Shown here piece by piece: positions 56,695-64,000 of a stretch of DNA of 64,000 nucleotides. Below the pieces are notes generated by a model. That model was not told the origin of the DNA and ran no database searches. It was given only the letters and a program-made list of their open reading frames with translations. The position numbers and the translations under genes were made by a program. Positions within the stretch are counted from its first letter, which is position 1; every line of letters starts with the position of its first letter. Source of the stretch: Bradyrhizobium sp. (GTDB lineage Bacteria; Pseudomonadota; Alphaproteobacteria; Rhizobiales; Xanthobacteraceae); the NCBI RefSeq assembly GCF_027307225.1, contig NZ_DAHUXJ010000057.1, positions 27,980-91,979 of the forward strand, written 5' to 3'.

Positions 56695-56749
56695 GTTTTA
56701 TCAATTAAGGCGCGCCTGAACGGCGCGAACAGACGAACAGGAGATTACC

Positions 56750-58132
56750 ATGCGGCTTCTCATCGTTGGCACCCTGAAGGGGCAGCTCACAACGGCCACC
56801 AAGATCGCGATGGACAATGGCGCATCCGTCACCCATGCGGAAGACAACGAACAGGCAATGCGGGTGTTGCGCGGCGGCAAGGGCGCCGACCTGCTGCTGG
56901 TCGACGTGTCGCTCGACATTCGCGATCTCGTCACGCGGCTTGAGGCCGAGCACATTCATGTGCCGATCGTCGCCTGCGGCATCTCCAACGACGCCCGCGC
57001 CGCGGTCGCCTCGATCCATGCGGGGGCCAAGGAATATATCCCGCTGCCTCCGGATCCGGAGCTGATCGCCGCAGTCCTCGCCGCCGTCGCCAACGACTCG
57101 CGCGATCTGGTCTATCGCGACGACGCCATGGCCAAGGTCATCAAGCTCGCCCAGCAGATTGCGGGCTCGGACGCTTCCGTCATGATCACGGGCGAGTCCG
57201 GCACCGGCAAGGAAGTGCTGGCGCGCTATGTCCACACCCGCTCCAACCGCGCCAAAAGACCGTTCATCTCGATCAATTGCGCAGCGATCCCCGAACACCT
57301 CCTGGAGTCCGAGCTGTTCGGACACGAAAAGGGCGCGTTCACCGGCGCCGTAGCCCGGCGCATCGGAAAGTTCGAGGAAGCCACTGGCGGCACGCTCCTG
57401 CTCGATGAAATCTCGGAGATGGATGTGCGGCTGCAATCCAAACTGCTCCGCGCAATCCAGGAGCGCGTGATCGATCGCGTCGGCGGCACGCGGCCGGTTC
57501 CGGTCGACATCCGCATCCTCGCGACCTCCAACCGCAATCTCGCCGACGCCGTGCGCGAAGGCACCTTTCGCGAGGACCTGTTGTTCCGCCTCAACGTCGT
57601 CAACCTGAAGATTCCGCCGCTGCGCGAGCGCCCGGCTGATATCCTCGAACTGGCGCAGCATTTCGCCAAGAAATATGCCGACGCCAACGGCGTTCCGCTG
57701 CGGCCGCTTTCCGCCGAGGCCCGCCGTGTGCTGACGACGAACCGCTGGCAGGGCAACGTCCGCGAACTTGAAAACACCATCCATCGCTCGGTGCTGATGG
57801 CGCAAGGCGACGAGATCGGCGTCGACGCGATCATCACGCCGGACGGCGACCGGCTGGATTCACCCAAGACCGTTCCGGCGGTGGCGCATGCGACCTTCGC
57901 CGCCGAACAGGTGACCCGCGCGCTTGTCGGACGCACCGTGGCGGACGTCGAGCGCGACCTGATCCTGGAGACGCTGAAGCATTGCCTCGGCAACCGTACG
58001 CACGCAGCCAATATCCTCGGCATCTCCATCCGGACGCTGCGCAACAAGCTCAACGAATACGCCGATGGCGGCTTGCCGATCACCCCGCCCAACACGACCG
58101 GCGAATTCCCCCGGATGCCGGCGATCGGATAG
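56750..58132 (+). CDS. flbD: sigma-54-dependent flagellar regulator FlbD
   Basis: A 460-residue NtrC-type activator. Receiver domain 1-115, with Asp52 in LLLVDVSLD but without the usual acidic pair near residue 10, so it is probably not phosphorylated in the standard way. AAA+ domain about 125-365: Walker A GESGTGKE (148-155), sigma-54 loop GAFTGA (195-200) and GGTLLLDEISEMD. The C-terminal Fis-type helix-turn-helix is at about 415-440. In Caulobacter FlbD activates late flagellar genes with FliX. The fliK sigma-54 promoter is a likely target. Confidence 0.93.
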   Translation: MRLLIVGTLKGQLTTATKIAMDNGASVTHAEDNEQAMRVLRGGKGADLLLVDVSLDIRDLVTRLEAEHIHVPIVACGISNDARAAVASIHAGAKEYIPLPPDPELIAAVLAAVANDSRDLVYRDDAMAKVIKLAQQIAGSDASVMITGESGTGKEVLARYVHTRSNRAKRPFISINCAAIPEHLLESELFGHEKGAFTGAVARRIGKFEEATGGTLLLDEISEMDVRLQSKLLRAIQERVIDRVGGTRPVPVDIRILATSNRNLADAVREGTFREDLLFRLNVVNLKIPPLRERPADILELAQHFAKKYADANGVPLRPLSAEARRVLTTNRWQGNVRELENTIHRSVLMAQGDEIGVDAIITPDGDRLDSPKTVPAVAHATFAAEQVTRALVGRTVADVERDLILETLKHCLGNRTHAANILGISIRTLRNKLNEYADGGLPITPPNTTGEFPRMPAIG

Positions 58133-58196
58133 CGATCGAGCGGAAGAAGAGCATCGCGGCAGGCCTGCCAAAATCCTGCCTAGTTGTACAAGCGCC

Positions 58197-58352
58197 TCAC
58201 GAGTAGTTGGGCGCCTCCGGCTTGCGGAAGATATGAATGGGATCGCCGGGTTCGAACGTGCGTCCGGTAAACATCACATAGGCGTAAAGCGCGAGCTAGG
58301 CGATCGCCAGCGCGCCGACGGCGAAGAACAGCCAGGTGGCGGCGCGCTTCAT
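58197..58352 (-). pseudogene. small membrane protein with in-frame amber stop
   Basis: The frame from ATG 58352 reads MKRAATWLFFAVGALAIA, stop, LALYAYVMFTGRTFEPGDP, then to TGA at 58199-58197. The TAG is at 58298-58296, codon 19 of 51. Without it the product would be a 51-residue one-helix membrane protein. A single base change from TGG or CAG would explain it. It may also be a sequencing error. No known family was recognised. Confidence 0.55.
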
Positions 58353-58385
58353 CGGTCGGCTATCGGCGGTGCAGGAGCCGGCGCC

Positions 58386-58529
58386 CTACCGGGACGGCAG
58401 CACCGCGCCCTTGAATTTCGTCAAAGCGAATTGGCGCACTTCCGGCGTATGATAGCTTTCCACCAACGTCTTGACCCATGGCTTGTCCTTGTCGGCACTG
58501 CGCACCACGATGATGTTGGTGTAAGGCCC
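58386..58529 (-). pseudogene. MetQ/NlpA-type binding protein fragment
   Basis: Only the last 47 residues are present, from GPYTNIIVVRSADKDKPW to GAVLPSR and the TAG at 58388-58386. This is the C-terminal end of the NlpA/MetQ methionine-binding lipoprotein family. The homology stops abruptly at 58529, next to the stop of the following gene, so the 5' part was deleted. It marks a deletion or rearrangement joint. Confidence 0.75.
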
Positions 58530-58540
58530 TGACTGAAAGG

Positions 58541-58696
58541 TCAGAGCTTGATCGGCACGAAATGATTGACGGCGATCAGGATCACCAAAAGCACGATACC
58601 GAGCCCGAGGCTGAAGCCGATCAGCTTCTTTTCGATCGGCAGAAGCGGCTCGACTTCCTTGGCATTGATCTTGTCCCTGAGATTGGATGTCGGCAT
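58541..58696 (-). CDS. 51-residue single-helix membrane protein
   Basis: The ATG at 58696 follows AAAGGTTACCTC. The product begins MPTSNLRDKINAKEVEPLLP, then a basic IEKK and one long hydrophobic helix (about 25-44: GFSLGLGIVLLVILIAV) and ends VPIKL. It begins 16 bases after the YeiH-family permease stop on the same strand and is probably co-transcribed, perhaps as a small accessory subunit. No family was recognised. Confidence 0.7.
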   Translation of the reverse strand: MPTSNLRDKINAKEVEPLLPIEKKLIGFSLGLGIVLLVILIAVNHFVPIKL

Positions 58697-58712
58697 GAGG
58701 TAACCTTTGATG

Positions 58713-60185
58713 TTAGCTGGCCAGGGGCGGCTTGAAGCCGTTGAAGAACAGCCAGGAGATCAGAAGCCCGACCCAGATCACGAAGCCGAACAGGCTGACG
58801 AAATAGACCGCGGCGAGCTTGCCGAAGCCCTGCTGCCAGAGTTTTCGGAAATCCGACAACACGCCGATCGAGAAGAAGGTGAGCACGAAGAAGATCACGC
58901 GGAACACGTTCGCTTCGCCCGCGGCCGCCGGCAACGCCTTCGCAACGGCCGGCGTCGAACCGATCGCAAGCCACAGCGACACCGCAAACACCAGCGCGAA
59001 GCCCAGAATGAATTTCGGGAACCGCTGCCAGATCTCGCGCGGCTTGGCCCTATCCGGTCCCTTGTCAATATGATTGGTCCAGATGTAGCCCAGAATGAAG
59101 GCCCAGACGCCGATGAAGATATCGATGAAGATCTTCACCGTGGTCGTGGTCGCGAGAATCCAGCCCGGCTGATACTTGATTCCTTCCGCGGCCGCCTTCG
59201 CCAGGATCAGGGATTCGGTGATGCCGCCTCCGGCGACCGCCGCGCCGTCGGTCTTGACCGCCAATCCCATCCAGGCACCGGCCACCAGCGGCTCCTGCCA
59301 CAGGAAATGCTGCGCCAGGAACGGCAGGATCAGAACTTCGACGACGGCAAAAACGACGACCAGCGACGACACCAGGATCGGCACCGCCGGCCGCGCCCGG
59401 ATGGCGCCGCCGGTTGCGATCGAGGCGGCGACACCGCAAATCGAAATGCCGGACGCAAGCGGCACCGACCATTCGCGGCTGAAGCCGAACCATTTGCGCG
59501 CGACGTAATAGACCACGGCCCAGTAGATCAGATAGGCCTCGACGATCGCTGCAGCGCCACGCAGCAATAGCGAGGAGGCAAGGTTCAACCTGCCCGCCGC
59601 GGTCACGGCAACCGTGGCGCCGAGAATGACGATCGCGATCTTGATATAGAGCTCGGGTCGGATCGCCTCTCTCAGCCATTCGGCAAACCGCGGCAAGAAA
59701 TTGGCAATGACGAGCCCCACAACCAACGCAACGATGTAGCCGCCCTCGTTGGTGAGCCTGAGCGACCAGGCGATGCCGAATTTCTGTTGTTCGGAAGGAG
59801 TCACTGCCGCTACATGGGCATAGCTGCCGACGATCCAGCACCCATAGGCAATCGCAAAGACCGCGGTGAAGGCGAGCGCAAATTTCCGGACATCCGCGCC
59901 AAGGGTTGCGACGCCCGCGGTCAGCACCACAAGCAGCGCGACATAGGTCGCGATCAGCGCGCCGCCGCCGCCGAGCCAGGCGTAGGTCTTGGCAAAGGGG
60001 CTGAGGGCTTTCGCGAGGTCGACATAAACCGTCGTGTTGACGGCCCAGCCCAGAATGTCGGTGCCGCTGAGGCTGACCAGCGCCGCCGCGTACACCAGCA
60101 GGCCGATGACGACGGCCAGCCAGTCCTCGGTCAACTGCGCCCGCAGCGTCAGTGGCTCCGAAGCCTTGATCGGGATGTCCGACAT
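58713..60185 (-). CDS. YeiH-family (UPF0324) putative sulfate/anion exporter
   Basis: A 490-residue membrane protein with about 11-13 hydrophobic segments. RPELYIKIAIVILGATVAVT, SGISICGVAASIATGGAIRARP and KTDGAAVAGGGITESLILAK are conserved in the family, which is annotated as a putative sulfate exporter. An N-terminal extension with extra helices distinguishes the long alphaproteobacterial forms. It is followed by the 51-residue membrane protein. Confidence 0.82.
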   Translation of the reverse strand: MSDIPIKASEPLTLRAQLTEDWLAVVIGLLVYAAALVSLSGTDILGWAVNTTVYVDLAKALSPFAKTYAWLGGGGALIATYVALLVVLTAGVATLGADVRKFALAFTAVFAIAYGCWIVGSYAHVAAVTPSEQQKFGIAWSLRLTNEGGYIVALVVGLVIANFLPRFAEWLREAIRPELYIKIAIVILGATVAVTAAGRLNLASSLLLRGAAAIVEAYLIYWAVVYYVARKWFGFSREWSVPLASGISICGVAASIATGGAIRARPAVPILVSSLVVVFAVVEVLILPFLAQHFLWQEPLVAGAWMGLAVKTDGAAVAGGGITESLILAKAAAEGIKYQPGWILATTTTVKIFIDIFIGVWAFILGYIWTNHIDKGPDRAKPREIWQRFPKFILGFALVFAVSLWLAIGSTPAVAKALPAAAGEANVFRVIFFVLTFFSIGVLSDFRKLWQQGFGKLAAVYFVSLFGFVIWVGLLISWLFFNGFKPPLAS

Positions 60186-60424
60186 TTCGAATCCCCAAAA
60201 TGATCGGGACGCAGCCCCGAAAAACGCGACATATTCCCGCTTTGAGGATGATGGGGTCGCGCTGCCCTGTCGAGGATCTGAGAAAAAAAGCGATGTTCGG
60301 CCTGCCGGATCGAGGCCAAACGCCGCCTTTCTTCCACCGAATACTAAAGTCGAAGATCGTTTTTCCCCCGCACGCCAATCGGGTGACCAGCGTTTCAGGG
60401 ACAGACCGGCCTCAAAAAAGTCGT

Positions 60425-61639
60425 TTACCGCGCTGCCGCCGATGCGCTTTTCGCCGGCCCAACATGGAGCGCAAGCTTCCCGTAGCGGTCGGTGAATTCA
60501 GCCGTATCGATCTCCTCGAGCTGGATCGCGCCGGTCATGACACCTGTCTTCCAGGCGTCGTGTTCGACGTCGTGCTGGAATTCCGGCATCACTTCGCGGC
60601 CGAACAGTTCGAGAGATTCGCAGATGTGCTCGTGACTGTTCTTGCCGGCCTGGTTGAGCAGGATGACCTGATCGATATGGGAGGAGCGGAAGCGCCGCAA
60701 CTTCTTGCGGATCGTTTCCGGCGACCCGATCAAGCCGCTGCGGAGCGCTGCCTCCTGCGCTTCCGGATTCTCGCGCTTCCATTTGTTGTATTCGTCCCAC
60801 ATGTTGACCGCGCCGGGCGCCGGACGCTGACGGTTCTGCGAGGCGCCGTAAAAGCGCAACGCGAACTGAAAAAACGTGGCGCCGTCGGCGCGTAGCCGCG
60901 CCTCTTCATCCGTCTTCGCGCACATGAAGAACGACACCAGCGCCATATTCGGATTGATCTCGTAGTCGGCGAGCTTCTTCAAGCGCTTGGTGATCGCATT
61001 GTAGTAAGCATGCACCCAGGCATGTGCGGCGTCCGCACTGACGAACTGAAAGCCGAGCGCGCCAAAGCCGTTTTGGCCGGCGCGTTCGATGGTCGGCAAT
61101 TGCGAGCAGGCCATCCATAGCGGCGGATGCGGCTTCTGAACCGGCTTCGGCACCACGTTGCGCAGGGGAATGTCGAAATACTTGCCATGGTGCTCGCAGC
61201 CGCCGTCGCGAAACATCGGGAAGATCGCCGCGACAGCTTCCTCGAACACCTCCTTCTTGGTCTCCATGTCGCGGTCGAAAGGCTCGAGCTCGGTGATGGA
61301 GGCGCTTTCGCCCATCCCGAATTCGCAGCGGCCGCGGCTGAGGAGATCGAGCACGGCAACACGCTCGGCCACCCGTGCCGGGTGATTGGTGGTGAGCTGG
61401 AAAATGCCGTGCCCCAGCCGGATGTTTTGGGTGCGCTGGCTGGCGGCTGCCAGAAACGCTTCCGGCGCGGGCGAGTGCGAATATTCCTCGAGGAAATGAT
61501 GCTCCACGACCCAGGCGTGGTCGTAGCCGAGCCGGTCAGCGGTCTCGAGCTGCGTCAGCGCGTCCTGATAGAGCTTGAGTTCGTCGCCTTCCCGCCATGG
61601 GCGCGGCAGTTGCAACTCATAGAAGATGCCGAACTTCAT
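60425..61639 (-). CDS. LLM-class (luciferase-like) flavin-dependent monooxygenase
   Basis: A 404-residue bacterial-luciferase-type protein. MKFGIFYELQLPRPWREGDE starts the TIM barrel; HHFLEEYSHSPAPEAFLAAASQRT and GRCEFGMGESAS follow. The ATG at 61639 has GGGAGAAGCGTC upstream; the frame is open further but without signal. Such enzymes use FMNH2 or F420; FMNH2 is expected here. The substrate is unknown and no reductase is adjacent. Confidence 0.87.
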   Translation of the reverse strand: MKFGIFYELQLPRPWREGDELKLYQDALTQLETADRLGYDHAWVVEHHFLEEYSHSPAPEAFLAAASQRTQNIRLGHGIFQLTTNHPARVAERVAVLDLLSRGRCEFGMGESASITELEPFDRDMETKKEVFEEAVAAIFPMFRDGGCEHHGKYFDIPLRNVVPKPVQKPHPPLWMACSQLPTIERAGQNGFGALGFQFVSADAAHAWVHAYYNAITKRLKKLADYEINPNMALVSFFMCAKTDEEARLRADGATFFQFALRFYGASQNRQRPAPGAVNMWDEYNKWKRENPEAQEAALRSGLIGSPETIRKKLRRFRSSHIDQVILLNQAGKNSHEHICESLELFGREVMPEFQHDVEHDAWKTGVMTGAIQLEEIDTAEFTDRYGKLALHVGPAKSASAAAR

Positions 61640-61808
61640 GACGCTTCTCCCGCGGCCGGTCCTGTCGTTTGACACAGTGTAATTCGCGGAAAACCTTAGT
61701 CCAGCCGAGGGCTTATTCCGTGAAGCGGAAGCTGCTTGCGCTGCCTGCATGAATGGTTAGGTTGGGTTTGGCCGCTCGAATCTCACACGGCCTCCCATCC
61801 GAGATCCA

Positions 61809-62924
61809 ATGACCAACTTCACCCCGCATCAGGATGCCGCGCTCAATGCCGTGGCCAAGTGGCTGAAGGCCAAGCCGGGCCGCACCGGCACGCCGCAGGT
61901 ATTCCGCCTGTTCGGCTATGCCGGCACCGGCAAGACCACGCTGGCCCGCCATGTGGCGGAAGGAGTCGATGGCCAGGTCAAATTCGCCGCCTTCACCGGC
62001 AAGGCTGCGCTGGTGATGCGCAACAAGGGCTGCGACAACGCCTCCACCATCCATTCGCTGATTTATCGCGCCCGCGAATCCGGCGTCGAGCAGCCAAGCT
62101 TCGAATTGTGGGACGATGCACCGGCCTCCAAGGCAAAGCTGATCATCATCGACGAATGCTCGATGGTGGATGCCGAGATGGGCCGCGACCTGATGTCGTT
62201 CGACTGTCCCCTGCTCGTGCTTGGCGACCCGGCGCAGTTGCCTCCGATCCAGGGCGGTGGCTTTTTTACCGGCAGCGAGCCCGATGCGATGCTGACCGAG
62301 GTGCACCGCCAGGCGCAGGACGATCCGATCGTGCGGATGTCGATGGATATCCGCGAAGGAAGAGAGCTTGAGCCCGGGCGCTACGGCGAAAGCGAAATCG
62401 TGGCGCGCGCCGACCTCGATCCGGAGCGGGTGATGCAGGCCGACCAGGTGCTGGTGGGACGCAACAACACCCGCCGCGCCTACAATATGCGGATGAGGCA
62501 GAAGCAGAATATCGAGGATCCGCTACCGGTTGCCGGCGACAAGCTCGTCTGCCTTCGCAACAACCGCAAGAAGGGGTTGTTCAATGGCGGCCTGTGGCGC
62601 GTCAAGTCTCGCAACGCCTCACGGTCCAAGTCGCGCATCGTCTCCTTGCGGCTCGCGCCAGACGAGGAGTTCAGCCACAAGGTGACGAAAGTGTCGGTCC
62701 GATGCGACTGCTTCGAGGGCGGCATCGAGGCGATACCGTGGGAACAGCGCAAACCGTACGACGAATTCGATTTCGGCTACGTGCTCACGGTGCACAAGTC
62801 GCAGGGCTCACAATGGGATGACGTGGTGCTGTTCGACGAGAGCTTTGCCTTTCAGGACAGCCGCGCCCGCTGGCTCTATACCGGTGTAACCCGGGCGGCC
62901 AAGCGGCTTTCCATCGTGGTTTGA
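61809..62924 (+). CDS. RecD-like ATP-dependent DNA helicase
   Basis: A 371-residue superfamily 1 helicase. Walker A GYAGTGKTTLARH is at about 38-50, motif II IIIDECSMVD at about 115, motif III LVLGDPAQLPPI at about 136, and the C-terminal UvrD_C_2 region VLTVHKSQGSQWDDVVLF and YTGVTRAAKRL. It is compact, like phage Dda or the short RecD2-like helicases, with no N-terminal extension. It probably acts in DNA repair or replication restart. It stands alone on the plus strand. Confidence 0.92.
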   Translation: MTNFTPHQDAALNAVAKWLKAKPGRTGTPQVFRLFGYAGTGKTTLARHVAEGVDGQVKFAAFTGKAALVMRNKGCDNASTIHSLIYRARESGVEQPSFELWDDAPASKAKLIIIDECSMVDAEMGRDLMSFDCPLLVLGDPAQLPPIQGGGFFTGSEPDAMLTEVHRQAQDDPIVRMSMDIREGRELEPGRYGESEIVARADLDPERVMQADQVLVGRNNTRRAYNMRMRQKQNIEDPLPVAGDKLVCLRNNRKKGLFNGGLWRVKSRNASRSKSRIVSLRLAPDEEFSHKVTKVSVRCDCFEGGIEAIPWEQRKPYDEFDFGYVLTVHKSQGSQWDDVVLFDESFAFQDSRARWLYTGVTRAAKRLSIVV

Positions 62925-63118
62925 GCCCGGCCGGCATGGCGGCCAAGCGGACCAAAATCCCGCATTTTTCACGGACTCGTGTGATCTTCCCGGTAACGGA
63001 TCGCCGTTTGGCCCGTATCTTGAGCAAACTCGGGCGCGGACCGATTGCGATCAGCTTGTGCTGCCTTAAATTGATCCCGTCCCGCCACACCCGATTGGAA
63101 ATCCAGGAGCCAGCTCCC

Positions 63119-63835
63119 ATGACCCGCCGCCTCAGCCGTTTTCCAATGTACGTCGCCGCCATCGGCCTGCTGGCGATTTCCGCCATCGCGGTCACGCCAT
63201 CGCTTGCCGCCGAAGATGCGGTGGTCATTCCGCCACCGGCGGTCGACGTTCAGAACGCAAGCGGCATCCAGACCGCGGTTCTGGCCGGCGGCTGCTTCTG
63301 GGGCGTGCAGGGCGTGTTCCAGCACACCAAGGGTATCGTCAGCGCGGTGTCCGGCTATTCCGGCGGCAAAAAGACGACCGCCGACTACCGCATGGTTTCT
63401 ACCGGCACGACCGGACATGCGGAATCCGTCGAGGTCAAGTTCGATCCGAAGAAGATCAGCTACGGCAAGGTCTTGCAGATCTTCTTTTCGGTAGCGCACG
63501 ACCCGACGCAACTGAACCGTCAGGGGCCGGATACCGGCACGCAATATCGCTCCGCAATCTTCACCACTTCGGACGAGCAGAAGAATGTTGCGGACGCCTA
63601 TATCGCCCAACTCAATGCCGCCGGCGTCTACAAGAAGCCGATCGTGACGAAGGTCGGTCCGCTGCAAGGGTTTTTCGCGGCAGAAGCCTATCACCAGGAC
63701 TACCTGACGCTGCACCCCACCCAACCCTATATTGCCTATAACGACATTCCGAAGGTCGAAAACCTGAAGAAGATTTTCGCCGAGAACTATTCCGCCAAGC
63801 CCACATTGGTAAGCGATATCAAGGCCACCAACTAG
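63119..63835 (+). CDS. msrA: peptide methionine sulfoxide reductase A, exported form
   Basis: A 238-residue MsrA with an N-terminal signal or anchor (MYVAAIGLLAISAIAVTPSLA, about 10-30). The catalytic motif AGGCFWGVQGVF, the YSGGKK segment and HAESVEVKFDP are typical. The ATG at 63119 follows CAGGAGCCAGCTCCC; an open frame extends upstream. It repairs oxidised methionine in the envelope. Its stop codon TAG is part of the CTAG that begins the palindromic repeat at 63832. Confidence 0.93.
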   Translation: MTRRLSRFPMYVAAIGLLAISAIAVTPSLAAEDAVVIPPPAVDVQNASGIQTAVLAGGCFWGVQGVFQHTKGIVSAVSGYSGGKKTTADYRMVSTGTTGHAESVEVKFDPKKISYGKVLQIFFSVAHDPTQLNRQGPDTGTQYRSAIFTTSDEQKNVADAYIAQLNAAGVYKKPIVTKVGPLQGFFAAEAYHQDYLTLHPTQPYIAYNDIPKVENLKKIFAENYSAKPTLVSDIKATN

Positions 63836-63998
63836 TGCTCCGATTCCGAAGTTCGTATCATATTGCGGCTCCACGTTTACGAACTTCGGAATCAAAGGAG
63901 CACTAGCCAATTATATGATTCTAGTGCGGTTTAGAATTTGAAGTTCCTATGACGAGGTTGCCGCGAAACTGATAGGAACTTCAAATTCACCGCACTAG
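63832..63998. repeat. composite palindromic repeat, copy 3 (167 bp, inverted)
   Basis: The same unit as at 3996-4162, in opposite orientation: hairpin B (63832-63906), 14-base spacer (63907-63920), hairpin A (63921-63998). Length is identical and about six bases differ (four in A, one in the spacer, one in B). Its first four bases CTAG provide the msrA stop. Confidence 0.93.
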
Positions 63999-64000
63999 TC

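Noticed and set aside
60200..60895. A plus-strand frame overlapping the YeiH-LLM spacer and the LLM gene
   Set aside because: Most of it is antisense to the LLM oxygenase, which has a clear luciferase-like sequence and ribosome-binding site; no family motif in the antisense frame.

Overview
The window looks like chromosomal DNA of an alphaproteobacterium of the Bradyrhizobiaceae, probably Bradyrhizobium or a close relative. It is GC-rich and densely coded. The evidence is a red-type (form IC) RuBisCO operon with cbbX, a PmtA-type phospholipid methyltransferase, an alphaproteobacterial flagellar block with sciP and flbD, and many carboxylate and aromatic-acid transporters. No phage, CRISPR array or plasmid replication gene was seen.

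Layout. (1) 1-3940, minus strand: an amidase followed by an SsuABC/NrtABC-type importer whose ATPase is cut by the left edge. (2) 3996-4338: two copies of a composite palindromic repeat; a third copy lies inverted at 63832-63998. (3) 4346-7698: a DHA2-type drug exporter, two 101-residue paralogues of unknown function and an XRE regulator with a likely operator. (4) 7701-13841, minus strand: a tightly overlapped set (MFS transporter, pyrK, class 1B pyrD, M20 ureido-hydrolase, pyrC, pyrE) that reads best as an orotate import and degradation operon. (5) 14263-17368: two small secreted proteins, another MFS transporter and a DsbA-fold isomerase. (6) 17430-27245: cbbR divergent from cbbF-P-T-A-L-S-X-Y, a Calvin-cycle operon with its RuBisCO activase and sugar-phosphate repair phosphatase. 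(7) 27477-44692: two adjacent catabolic clusters. The first holds a GntR regulator, a cytosolic binding-protein-like protein, a cupin, a flavin reductase, a MarR regulator, an HpaB-type monooxygenase and an MFS transporter. The second holds another MFS transporter, a MarR regulator, a DUF2848 protein, an enamidase-like amidohydrolase, a second HpaB-type monooxygenase, a DUF1185 protein and a branched-chain-type ABC importer (livJHMGF) with a frameshifted livJ. (8) 44795-49634: a chemoreceptor with a heme c motif, a transposase remnant beside tRNA-Met(CAT), a small secreted protein, pmtA and mnmA. (9) 49907-58132: fliK, flgD, sciP, fliF, fliG, fliH, fliN and flbD, with a sigma-54 promoter and CtrA-type boxes visible. 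(10) 58197-63835: a patch of decayed genes, a 51-residue membrane protein, a YeiH-family permease, a luciferase-like monooxygenase, a RecD-like helicase and an exported MsrA.

How the parts work together. The cbb genes give CO2 fixation. Regions 1, 4 and 7 import and break down nitrogen-containing or aromatic organic acids. The single flavin reductase of region 7 could supply reduced flavin to both HpaB-type oxygenases. Three similar AT-rich sites in region 7 suggest one regulator ties the MarR gene, the amidohydrolase operon and the transporter operon together. The flagellar block carries its own regulators: SciP acts on CtrA, and FlbD is the activator expected at sigma-54 promoters such as the one before fliK.
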